Assembly: GCA_027596035.1 (NCBI GenBank)
Contig: JADGJA010000498.1
Coordinates: 1-16,880 of the forward strand
Source: Thoreauomyces humboldtii
Lineage: Eukaryota; Chytridiomycota; Chytridiomycetes; Spizellomycetales; Powellomycetaceae
Length of the DNA stretch: 16,880 nt
Direction: 5' to 3'
The notes below the pieces were generated by a model. The model worked only from the letters and a program-made list of their open reading frames with translations, had not been told where the DNA came from and made no database searches. Below are positions 1 to 7,661 of this stretch, one piece after another. A program made the position numbers and the translations under genes. Positions within the stretch are counted from its first letter, which is position 1, and every line of letters starts with the position of its first letter.

Positions 1-362
1 GAGTCGGAGCGAAGGTGCTCGACAGTGAAGTGGGGGGTTTGGAAGGGGGTAGCTACGTGGAGAGTTTGATAGCTTTTAGGGAGGCGTATCACAAGAAATA
101 CATTGTCTGAATGAATATGTGAACGTACAGTGGTTGTTTTGCTTCTTCAACCTGTGAACAGTAATGACCTGCTGCAGTGGTCAACGTTCTAGCCGTTATG
201 GAAGCAGTAAGAATGCTGGTGATATACGCGCCAGAACGTCGGCTGGGCATCAACACTCCAGCCGATGTGGCATCAACAGTCCAGCTGCTGTGGCATCGAA
301 ACTTTGGTCGATGCGGTACGGCTGGACGCGTACTGTTGCCCAGCTGATGCGAGAAAGGTCCT
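1..362. other. gene-free stretch with a short 23-bp direct repeat
   Basis: No credible coding region is visible. A 23-bp unit beginning ggcatcaaca occurs at 246-268 and 269-291, with a partial third copy from 292. The minus strand may still contain decayed retroelement sequence continuing from the Gag fragment at 363-623, but I could not recognise any conserved retroelement motif here. Confidence 0.4.
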
Positions 363-623
363 TTAGTACTGGAAAGTTCGGAAACTTTTGCTGACGAGAA
401 TATGGCAAATTTTCAGCAGGGTGATCGATGCCCAGCCGATACTTTTACGCGATTTTACGAGTGCATCCGAACCACGGTGTTGCTCTTTGACTTCCTTGTC
501 AGGGCTTGGCAGTGATCACTGACCAGACGCCCTCTCAAGAAGGCACATTTGTATTTTGAACTTCCAGAGATGGAAGTTGTCACCAGTCAACCAGGTCATG
601 GTGATCTTTGTGGATTCCGCCAT
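363..623 (-). mobile_element. Ty1/copia-type retrotransposon Gag fragment (relic)
   Basis: On the minus strand an ATG at 623-621 opens a reading frame whose early residues are LTGDNFHLWKFKIQMCLLER. This matches the conserved N-terminal Gag signature of Ty1/copia elements (L-T-G-x-N-[FY]-x-x-W-K-x-x-[IM]). A TGA at 518-516 interrupts it, but the same frame resumes directly with DKEVKEQHRGSDALVKS and then IGWASITLL, again like copia Gag. It ends at TAA near 363. No zinc knuckle, protease, integrase or reverse transcriptase was seen in the window. It is therefore a short, stop-interrupted 5' remnant, or one end of an element lying mostly to the left of the window. The Gag assignment rests on motif recognition, without a database search. 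Confidence 0.72.
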
Positions 624-1277
624 ACATAGTCTGCCCGCCCGCGAGCACTCTGAAGGGGCGGTCCCAATGAGGTAAGCACACTGCCAGTTGTCGCAACATC
701 TCCGTTGAGCTCGGCGAGGTAACGGTTGGCATCTGGCCAGGAACCGCACAGGGAAGTCATGGTGCGGTGTGACTATTACGGAAGAGCTGCCTGAGCCGCA
801 GGGCGAAACTCCGCTTTGGCTTGCCGAAATGCTCATGTGGAGATCCCGCCAAGCACACGTTGCTTGATCTCTTTGTGTGGAGATCCCGCCCAGCACACGT
901 TGCTTGATCGCTTTGTGTGGAGATCCCGCCCAGCAAACGTTGCTTGATCGCCCGGACAGCTGCGAAAAGTAGGACGTACCCCTGCGAGGATTCTCGAACC
1001 TTAACCCGCCGCAAAGACTAAAGGGAAATAGATTGCGGCGAACTCACCATAGAATTAGGAGCTAGCAAGGAGCCGGGAGCGGAACCTATTCTTAGCCTCG
1101 TAAATAGTCTATCTTCGGCTCCGCAGCCCAATGTCAGCAGGGCCACGCGGAAACAAAAATCCCTGGTTATGAGCAGCCGATTTGTGTGCCATCAACGCTA
1201 AGGATCGAGCTTGGATCACTTAAGAGAAACCATGTACAGTGCTTGTCCTCACACAAGTACACAACAACCCGCTGGAG
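624..1277. other. gene-free stretch, possible leader/LTR side of the copia relic
   Basis: No convincing gene is present. The stretch lies upstream of the minus-strand Gag ATG, where an element's leader and 5' LTR would be expected. I could not identify a confident tRNA primer-binding site or paired LTR ends. It contains the 40-bp tandem repeat annotated separately. The right-hand part (about 1030-1277) could hold the unrecognisable 5' end of the decayed plus-strand gene. Confidence 0.4.
835..952. repeat. 40-bp tandem repeat, three copies
   Basis: Three consecutive near-identical 40-bp units are seen at 835-874, 875-914 and 915-952. Each contains gtgtggagatcccgcc followed by an acgttgcttgatc block. 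The units differ at only a few positions. The array lies about 210 bp upstream of the minus-strand Gag ATG, so it may be part of the retroelement leader or LTR (inference). Confidence 0.85.
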
Positions 1278-3724
1278 ATGAATGGATATCAAGCTGCGCA
1301 GGAGATTGCGATCCTTGACGAGTCTGCGTTACCGGTAGCTTCAAAACGAAATAGACAGCTTCTCCAGACGGAACGAACGCAATCCACATTGCATTCGGCT
1401 TCGGCTGAGAACAGCATTTCAGATCTTGCTGGATCATCTCAGGACCATGGAACTCTTGCTGCTTCCTTTGCGATTCCGCTTCTCGTGCTCGCACCTGCGT
1501 TGATGGTGTTGGCACTGGCTCTAGTTGTCACGCCGGTATCGAAACAGTCCCTCTCAACTCAATCGCTACAGTTCTGATGAATCCGGTGTTTCTTTATGTC
1601 TGTCAAGGTGGCCTGCGTTCTGGCGATTACCTCCAAGTCTGTTACTCGCGATCTATCAGAGTCCTACTTTACCAGTCTCATGCAAACTGTAAGTCTGGTC
1701 ACGGTTGGGCGGTACCTTCTCCTTTGGCTTGTCTCCCAACGCATGAAGCTAGGTGCAACTAAAAGTCATTGCCAGCTTGGACGCTGAGCGGTATGCATTG
1801 AAAGCAATTGGCAGGCTCCCAGCGACCGCCCGGGCAATGCAAAGTCTGTTCGCCATTTTCGACGGGGATCTAGAAGGATCTGTATTTCTAATGGCTATAT
1901 CATTGCAGATCAGAACAATCTGCTCTCGGAGAAACCCACGTGGCAGCTGATGGCTGAATTGGTGATGACCTACGAGTTAGGTATGATGCGGACGCAAAAA
2001 CCAGATCGCTTAGCTGTCTACTAATAGGAACTTCCAGATTCAGTTCAATGCTACACAGCATCCTTTGCTCCAAATTCCGGGTGAGACCACTATTGAGCGA
2101 GACAGTTTGACTTGTTCCGGGGCTGAAATCCTTTGCGTTTTCTTAGGCCCAACCCGAACATTAGCTTCGAAACCACAAATGTGTGTTTAGCGGCATGGAT
2201 CAACTTTTCCTGGGTTACTCTGACAACTTTAGCCTTAGGTCACCTACATCGCAGCATCGCATTCGTTTGTTCCACCTCTTACAAACACTGCCATTGCCGT
2301 GGAAGATTTCAGCTCACCTGGGAGGTGTTCCCAGTACGGCATAACCCAGGACACCCTAGCGCTATCGAACGGCACGAACTGGCTGGTATCATACGCGGAA
2401 TGGGACATGACGTGGAGTTTCGCTGTGCGTGAACTCCTTAAGCCCACGCCGAGAACCAATCCCTTTTTCGGACGTATGTTCCGGCGTTACTGCATCTTGG
2501 ACAGCTTTCTGGGGTACATCTGACTGGGGATGCTTCGTTCAGAGGTGCTCAACCAACAAGGTCTGCGAGCAGCCAGTTTGAGCCAAGTCTTTCCAGTCAG
2601 CGGGGGTCGGGATTACGCTTGTGGTGCAACTCTTGAGATTGACTCCGCATGGACTCCGCTCTTGGTTGCCGCTGCAGCCAACACCACTTCAGGTATTCCG
2701 ATTCCCCTTTTTTGATTCCAGGTTTCAATCGTAACTTCCTCACATGAAGCATCAACGCCATTAGTAATTTTAATACTCGATAGTAACTCGACTATGGGGC
2801 TTATCGCCAGTAGCAATCGCCCACTCTCATATGTCGAAGCGCTTGCCGGCGCTGTTTCCAACGAAACACTATCTCCAGCGATCTTATCTGCGGTCCTGGC
2901 AGAGTACGGCAGCTATGAAGGAGTCTCTGCGGCACTAGGGAGAACTTTCGAACGGAGAGTGCAAGGCCAGACGTGGGTCAGTTTGTACTTTGGCCGTTTG
3001 AGCGTGACATATTCGGAGCTCTAAGCTTGACTTCCATCTAGATCATTCTCGTGGACCAAGTAGCGGTAACGATATATCCAAACGAGGAGCTTGTGCTGGT
3101 CATTGCGACTCCTCGGTCTGCGGTTCGTGTGTTGCAGAGTAGTGCGCGACCGCAAGTCCAACCCGACTGACTCTGAGGGCCCTGGATGTCTACATGACAG
3201 GTCTTTTCTCGGACAGATACGGCGAAACGGCTATCCCTCGCGCTTGCAGTCGGATTGGGAGTGGGCACCACCCTTCTGATGGGTCTCGGCTTCGCAGTTC
3301 TTCTGGTGCCACTCCGGCATCTTGCCAAAGCAATGGAGGCATTAACTCTCATGGACTTTTCTGCACTGGATTCTGGGCGGGTGCTGGACGAAAAGAGTTT
3401 CATTGCGGAGGTACGTCTTCTTCCATATGAGACTCCGAAGAAATTCAATCGCTGACCGGGTCCGACTCGATGTCAGATTCGAATAGTCCAAAAAACATTC
3501 TGTAGGTGCTGTACCGAGACCGAACCTCGTGGACGTACAGCTAACTCATCCTTTCCTGGCGTTATAAGCTACCATGGTCAAGGCATTGTAAGTACTTGTC
3601 CTGTCTGAAAGCTCAGCCCGCCAGTTTCATAACGCAGCTCCTGCCTCGTAGTGCTGGAGGAATCAAAAAGAATCGAGCACTCCAAGCGAATCGGAACTCG
3701 AATGCGATGAGGCCCATACTGTAG
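1278..3724 (+). pseudogene. decayed receptor-type nucleotide cyclase-like gene (TM, Cache-like ectodomain, TM, HAMP-like linker), catalytic domain missing
   Basis: Successive plus-strand fragments in different frames read as one protein. TM1 is a hydrophobic stretch (SFAIPLLVLAPALMVLALAL, about 1470-1545). The ectodomain pieces include SVTRDLSESYFTSL (about 1640), AIGRLPATARAMQSLFAIFD (about 1800-1860), WQLMAELVMTYELGMM (about 1940-1990), SNGTNWLVSYAEWDMTWSF (about 2360-2420), SQVFPVSGGRDYACGATLEI (about 2580-2640) and NRPLSYVEALAGAV (about 2815). TM2 is at about 3231-3314, followed by a HAMP-like linker containing LAKAMEALTLMDFSAL and ending near 3411. MVKA at 3574-3585 joins AGGIKKNRALQ across a 64-nt GT-AG gap (3588-3651). 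The frame closes at TAG 3722-3724. This order resembles receptor adenylate/guanylate cyclases with a Cache-type sensor. Stops and frameshifts between the pieces, and no recognisable cyclase domain downstream, indicate a truncated pseudogene. The cyclase identity is inferred from the TM2, HAMP and juxtamembrane sequence; another Cache-HAMP sensor class is possible. Confidence 0.6.
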
Positions 3725-4344
3725 GCGTGAAGCCTACTTTTATCTTTATTATATGCCAACCTGAGCCATACGTGGTGGCCGGATGCACGCGGATGAAGTG
3801 CGATCGAATATGGAGGAGATGCTCTTTTTACCCCGCCTCATGCGCCCAAGTCCCTTTCCGTCACTCGATGATGCTATTTACCGGACTGCGAAGGTACACG
3901 ACGAGTCTGAGAGTGTTCCTGGTAGGCAGGTGGATGACTCAGGGTCTTCAAATTGTGACGGCCGATAGCCGGAAAGGAAGCTTGGCTGTCAGCCAGTGTG
4001 GCGCGCAAGGGTGTCAATCCTCAACGGTGCTTCAAAGGGTTCAGCGTTAAAAAAAAAACTTCGTGGAAGCCACAGTGCGTTTCGAAGAACCTTCCCATCT
4101 CGTCCTCGAGGATCGTAACGACGGCGTACTTGTTCCCGGCGGTCGCCGACATGAGAGCAGGGCTGTCCCGCCATGTACTGTACGGACGCACCGTCGTATT
4201 TTTAGCGTGCCGTACCGGTACCGCCGCCTCCAGCGCACTGCCGAAGCGGACGCAAGGACAAGAAGACGAGGCAATCGACCATGGTCCTGAGAATGGCAGC
4301 TTCGACGAATGGTGGTGTCCCCGACTCCCCGGGTCTGGACTGGG
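3725..4344. other. gene-free stretch between cyclase-like relic and promoter repeats
   Basis: No gene is recognisable. Short open frames exist, one of which (3783-3968) encodes a proline/serine-containing peptide. That peptide could be a remnant of the linker following the receptor relic, but nothing specific supports this. A run of ten A lies at 4049-4058. No cyclase catalytic motif was found in any frame. Confidence 0.4.
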
Positions 4345-4345
4345 C

Positions 4346-4929
4346 GCTTGATGCGTTGCACAAATTGGACAGTCCATCGCCCACACGACTCTAAAAACAT
4401 TCCTTGTGTTCAGAATCTTCCAAGTCCGACGACGGGGACGGGACGATCGGACGAGCGACGAGCTGGGCGTTCCAATGAAAGGTGCAGTAGCAGCACCGTG
4501 ACACGTCTTCCAAGATTTTTAGGTCTGCTGCTCGATGACTCTAACGGATCTGGCAAATTGGCCGTTTTCCGGCTTGATGCGCTGCACAAATTGGACAGCC
4601 ATCGCCCACACGACCAGTTGACTTCGAAGAAATTCCTTGTGTTCAGAGTCTTCCAAGTCCGACGACGGGGACGACGGACGAGCGACGAGCTGGGCGTTCC
4701 AAGGAAAGGTGCAGTAGCAGCACCGTGACATGTCTTCCAAGATTGCTCGATGACATTAACGCTTGATGCGTTGCACAAATTGGACAGCCATCGCCCTCAC
4801 GAGCAGTTGACTCTAAAAAATATCCTTGTGTTCAGAGTCTTCCAAGTCCGACGACGGGGACGACGGGACGATCGGACGAGCGACGAGCTGGGCGTTCCAA
4901 GGAAAGGTGCAGTAGCAGCACCGTGACAC
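4346..4929. repeat. three tandem copies of a ~160-170 bp unit upstream of the secreted-peptide gene
   Basis: The unit starts gcttgatgcg(t/c)tgcacaaat, passes through tccttgtgttcagagtctt and gcgacgagctgggcgttcca, and ends gcagcaccgtgaca. Copies lie at about 4346-4504, 4572-4730 and 4761-4929. The spacers also resemble each other: both contain gctcgatgac, and the first is about 40 bp longer. Copies differ by small indels and point changes. The third copy ends about 24 bp before the TATA box of the gene at 5009, so the array is its proximal upstream region. A role as a reiterated regulatory element is inferred from position. Confidence 0.88.
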
Positions 4930-4937
4930 GGTGCTGC
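4915..4937. promoter_or_regulatory. 23-bp near-perfect palindrome upstream of TATA
   Basis: GCAGCACCGTG (4915-4925) is followed by one base and its exact reverse complement (4927-4937). It straddles the end of the third repeat copy. The first two copies carry the left arm but not the right one. It ends 15 bp before the TATA box, as a binding site for a dimeric regulator might. No specific factor is identified. Confidence 0.6.
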
Positions 4938-4952
4938 ATGATGCTGAAAGAC

Positions 4953-4960
4953 TATAAAAG
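4953..4960 (+). promoter_or_regulatory. TATA box of the secreted-peptide gene
   Basis: TATAAAAG is 49 bp before the ATG at 5009. The ATG has A at -3. This leaves room for a 5' UTR of roughly 20 nt, which is short but possible in fungi. Confidence 0.7.
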
Positions 4961-5008
4961 CATAGGGCGAGTCAACCAGTACCTTCAGAACCTCCCCATT
5001 CCTCTACC

Positions 5009-5363
5009 ATGCGTTTCTCCCTCCTCACTGCCGCCGTCCTTCTCGTCACCTCGGCCCTGGCCGCGCCCGCTCCTAAACGATGCGAGGATCCCTGGAGCGA
5101 CCCCGCGAACTGTAAACCGTCGACATGCCGCGGTCCTTCTTGCAAGGATAACAGCAGTGTCGAGCCAGCGGTTGAGGTCGCCAAGGTCGAGGCACGTCAA
5201 ATTCACCACGGACGTAAGTGAAAACCTATATAAGTATGCGGGCTTTTGACCTTGAACCAATCAACTAACCACGATTCTGTCACTCTTTGCAGCTACCTGG
5301 CGATGCCACCCTGGGCCCCACGGCGGGGACCCTGTCTGCGTTTGCGAAGGAATCGACTGTTAG
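5009..5363 (+). CDS. small secreted cysteine-rich protein, two exons
   Basis: The coding sequence is join(5009..5213, 5293..5363), 91 residues. Reading on without splicing stops at 5221. The donor GTAAGT at 5214 and acceptor TTTGCAG at 5292 define a 79-nt phase-1 intron. Splicing adds a second exon that supplies four of the eight cysteines, which strongly supports it. Residues 1-19 are a classical signal peptide with a hydrophobic core and ALA/AP cleavage context. KR at 23-24 fits Kex2 processing. Cysteines lie at 25, 35, 40, 45, 73, 84, 86 and 91, enough for four disulfides, and the protein ends in Cys. The region between the cysteine clusters is acidic and alanine/valine-rich. I do not recognise the family. 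Its size, secretion signal and cysteine content suit a secreted effector-like, antimicrobial or signalling peptide, but no function is claimed. The promoter has a TATA box and repeated upstream units. Confidence 0.85.
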
Positions 5364-5964
5364 AGGCGCGGGATTCACAAGAGCAGTCACACTAGCTAGC
5401 CACTTTGCCGATGTAGTCCGACGAGCATCTTTCTCCCCAGTTTACATGAGTGAAATACATCAAACTACACGTACATTGCTTTGCTAGGCACATCAATGTG
5501 GCGTTCTAGCCAGCGGCAACTTGGCGAAGGTTGGCAGCGAGGCCCTCGATCGACCGACCGAGCTGCTCAATTTGGCCGGAATTCACACCGACCGGTAACC
5601 CGCCCCAAACCCGTTCGGTACCGGTACCTGCGAGTGATCCAAGAAGCACTCGAAACCCATGTCGCACAGCTAGTTTTCTGCTTGTTGCAAAGCAAATGCG
5701 GGAAACATTGATGTACTGCGAACCGCTGACGAAGCTCCATGACTTCTGGCGACGGCGAGTATGCATGCCTTCTACAGTCGATCGGAGGTGAGGACAGTGT
5801 TGGGAGGGAAGCGAATTGTGACGGGCTGCAAAGGCGAGGAAGGTTGGGAGGGTCTGCTCGGTGCAGAGGACGAGGGCCGTGGGTGGTGCGAGGAAACGGC
5901 TTTTCCTCAAGGATCAAGCCGATGGAGTGGGGAGAGACCGGCGGCGGCCGTGTTGCCCCAAGAA

Positions 5965-6174
5965 GAAATCACACGTCATCACCAAAGGAAAAAGACGCGT
6001 CGCGACCAGCGCAGGTATGGCTTCAGTGTGGGATCTGGCCAGACTGAATGTTCCGGCCCCCGAATCCACCCTAACCCTAACCGTGTCATGACAAGCATTG
6101 TAGCTTTTAAGGATTCAAGGAAAAGCCAGAAATCACACGTCATCACCAAACGAAAAAGACGCGTCGCGACCAGC
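5965..6174. repeat. 46-bp direct repeat with ACGTCA and ACGCGT motifs
   Basis: Two copies lie at 5965-6010 and 6129-6174, 164 bp apart start to start, with one mismatch seen. Each contains cacacgtcatcacc, which includes ACGTCA, the half-site of CRE/bZIP elements, and gacgcgtcgcgacc, which includes ACGCGT, the Mlu-cell-cycle-box core. They lie about 340-550 bp upstream of the DM9-gene ATG. A regulatory role is inferred. Confidence 0.75.
6069..6082 (+). promoter_or_regulatory. telomere-like CCCTAA motif (telo-box / Tbf1-like site)
   Basis: ccctaaccctaacc is two and a third copies of the fungal telomere hexamer. It sits between the two 46-bp repeat copies. Such short motifs in fungal promoters can bind Tbf1/Myb-type factors. 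It is too short to call a telomere relic. Confidence 0.45.
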
Positions 6175-6429
6175 AGCGCATCCATCCACAGTTGCCTGTG
6201 CCCCTGCTGCTTCCCGACCGAGTCCTTGCGTTGGGTTTCCCGCCCTTTTTCTTTTCCGCCTGCCTCCTCGTCGCATCCCGGGGGCTGTGCCGTTCCCCTC
6301 AGTCCGTGCCAGCATCAGCAGCAGCAGGGCGGGGGGTGATGTCAACGATGACGCCTTGTGCCTACTGTAGCAGTACATCAGCTTCCTTGGCAACCGTTCC
6401 CGGGTCAAAGTGCAGACAGGCCCTACAGA

Positions 6430-6437
6430 TATAAAAA
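6430..6437 (+). promoter_or_regulatory. TATA box of the DM9-repeat gene
   Basis: TATAAAAA lies 77 bp before the ATG at 6514. The interval is pyrimidine/CA-rich, as in fungal 5' leaders, and the ATG has A at -3. This suggests a strongly or inducibly transcribed gene (inference). Confidence 0.65.
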
Positions 6438-6513
6438 GGGCGCATCCCTTCCCACCGCCCGCTCTTTCGTCACTTCTGATATACCCCACTGCTGCATACA
6501 CACATACACAATC

Positions 6514-7380
6514 ATGAACGGATACCCTACCACCATCAACGATACCTACCGATCCTACGTTCCTGCTCAGTCAGACGACCCTCGCAAGACCGTCCAGGCC
6601 GACTCTGACCGCGGACTCAAGTTTGCCGGCAAGGAGTTCTCCAACCAGGAGCTCGAGATCGGCGGCGGTCTCCTCGGAACAGCTGCCGCCCTCGGCATCG
6701 GATACTTTGGTTTCGAAAAGTACAAGACCAAGAAGAGCGAGGACAGGGCCGAGGGCGAGTGGGGGTAAGGGACATGCGATCACCCCTTCGTGGAAAATGA
6801 CCCAACGCTGATCCCTCTCCCCCTTCTTTCGTGCGTCGTCGTCAGTCTGCAGAACTGGGAAGAGGATGCTCACCGTCGTCAGGCCGAGTACCTCGAGGCA
6901 GTCAAGAACAACGCCGACCTTCCTCCCCTCACGTGGGTGTTGACCGAGCACAACAACATCCCGCAAGGTGCCATCAAGGGCGGACAGGACGCCGACAACA
7001 ACCCCATCTACATTGCCCGCACCTACCACAGCTACGGCATCCACGTCGGCGGCTGCTCTCCCGTGTGGAAGGACGGCGCCCACATCGCGGTGGACGGCAA
7101 GGAGGTGGTCGTGCCCAAGTTCGAGGTCCTCCTCGGCTTCGAGAGCGCCGTCCGCTGGGTCGAGGGAGCCGAGAACCTGGACGAGCAGGAGATGGAGGGC
7201 CGCAGGCTCGTCGAGTCCGGATGCAAGGACCAGAACGGCGACGTCGAGTACATCGCCCAGGCCCACCTCCACAACGCCGTCTGCCCCGGCAAGGTGACCC
7301 TCAAGTCCAAGGGAGCCATCGTCGCGTTCGAGGGAGACGAGCGCCGCGAGAAGCACTACCGCTTCCTCACCTACGCTTGA
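6514..7380 (+). CDS. DM9/DUF3421-repeat protein with glycine-rich hydrophobic segment
   Basis: The coding sequence is join(6514..6764, 6846..7380), 261 residues. The 81-nt intron has donor GTAAGG and acceptor GTCAG. The alternative acceptor seven bases later (6852) breaks the frame. Residues 1-45 are hydrophilic. Residues 49-67 (IGGGLLGTAAALGIGYFGF) form a glycine-rich hydrophobic helix, possibly a membrane or amphipathic segment. WEEDAHRRQAEYLEAV (about 88-103) follows. From about 113 to 260 there are two DM9 repeats, recognised by PIYIARTYHSYGIHVGG, GKEVVVPKFEVLLGF and, in the second, VEYIAQAHLHNAVCPGK. DM9 (DUF3421) domains occur in fungi and animals, and some animal members bind mannose. 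A carbohydrate-binding role here is only a possibility. There is no signal peptide. The gene converges with the nucleoporin gene, with 281 bp between stop codons. Confidence 0.9.
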
Positions 7381-7661
7381 AGGAGTCAGTCAGTCCTAGA
7401 ACCGTAGTCGTAGATCCTTTGCACATCTTTCCCGCCATCCTTCTGTACATCCACGCTTGCACCATCCCTGTCTTTTCCTGATCGCGATACATAAAACTTT
7501 GCTTTTGCCGTGCCCTTTTCTCATGCATCTTCCGCTACGTTCTACGGTCTACGAGACTGAAAGGGAAGTCTCGTGGTGCAAGTAGCATCTTCTTAGATGC
7601 AGGTATAACGTGTGGGCGATGAAAAGATTTTTCAGTATCTCCGCCAAAACTGGTCAGACGC

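Larger units (their letters stand above)
5364..6429. other. intergenic region between secreted peptide and DM9 gene
   Basis: No gene is supported here. The first part would hold the 3' UTR of the peptide gene. The rest is upstream region of the DM9 gene, with a 46-bp direct repeat and a short CCCTAA motif annotated separately. The longest open frame (5761-6339) is of low-complexity basic/proline composition and crosses both repeat copies. It looks like chance coding. Confidence 0.55.

Noticed and set aside
835..952. CRISPR-like array
   Set aside because: The 40-bp units are contiguous tandem repeats with no unique spacers, and the genome is fungal.
4021..4778. Several overlapping open frames across the promoter repeats on both strands
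   Set aside because: The frames repeat because the DNA repeats. Translations are low-complexity arginine/serine sequence with no conservation pattern, and both strands are equally open.
5761..6339. 192-codon open frame on the plus strand
   Set aside because: Basic/proline-rich low-complexity translation that runs through both 46-bp repeats and the CCCTAA motif. No domain is recognisable, and it lies in the upstream region of the DM9 gene.
6571..7356. 261-codon minus-strand open frame opposite the DM9 gene
   Set aside because: Antisense shadow of a GC-rich real gene. It is valine/leucine-rich without motifs, and it crosses the DM9 intron.
6831..7481. 216-codon plus-strand open frame overlapping exon 2 of the DM9 gene
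   Set aside because: Out-of-frame arginine/proline-rich shadow. The DM9 reading frame is clearly the real one.
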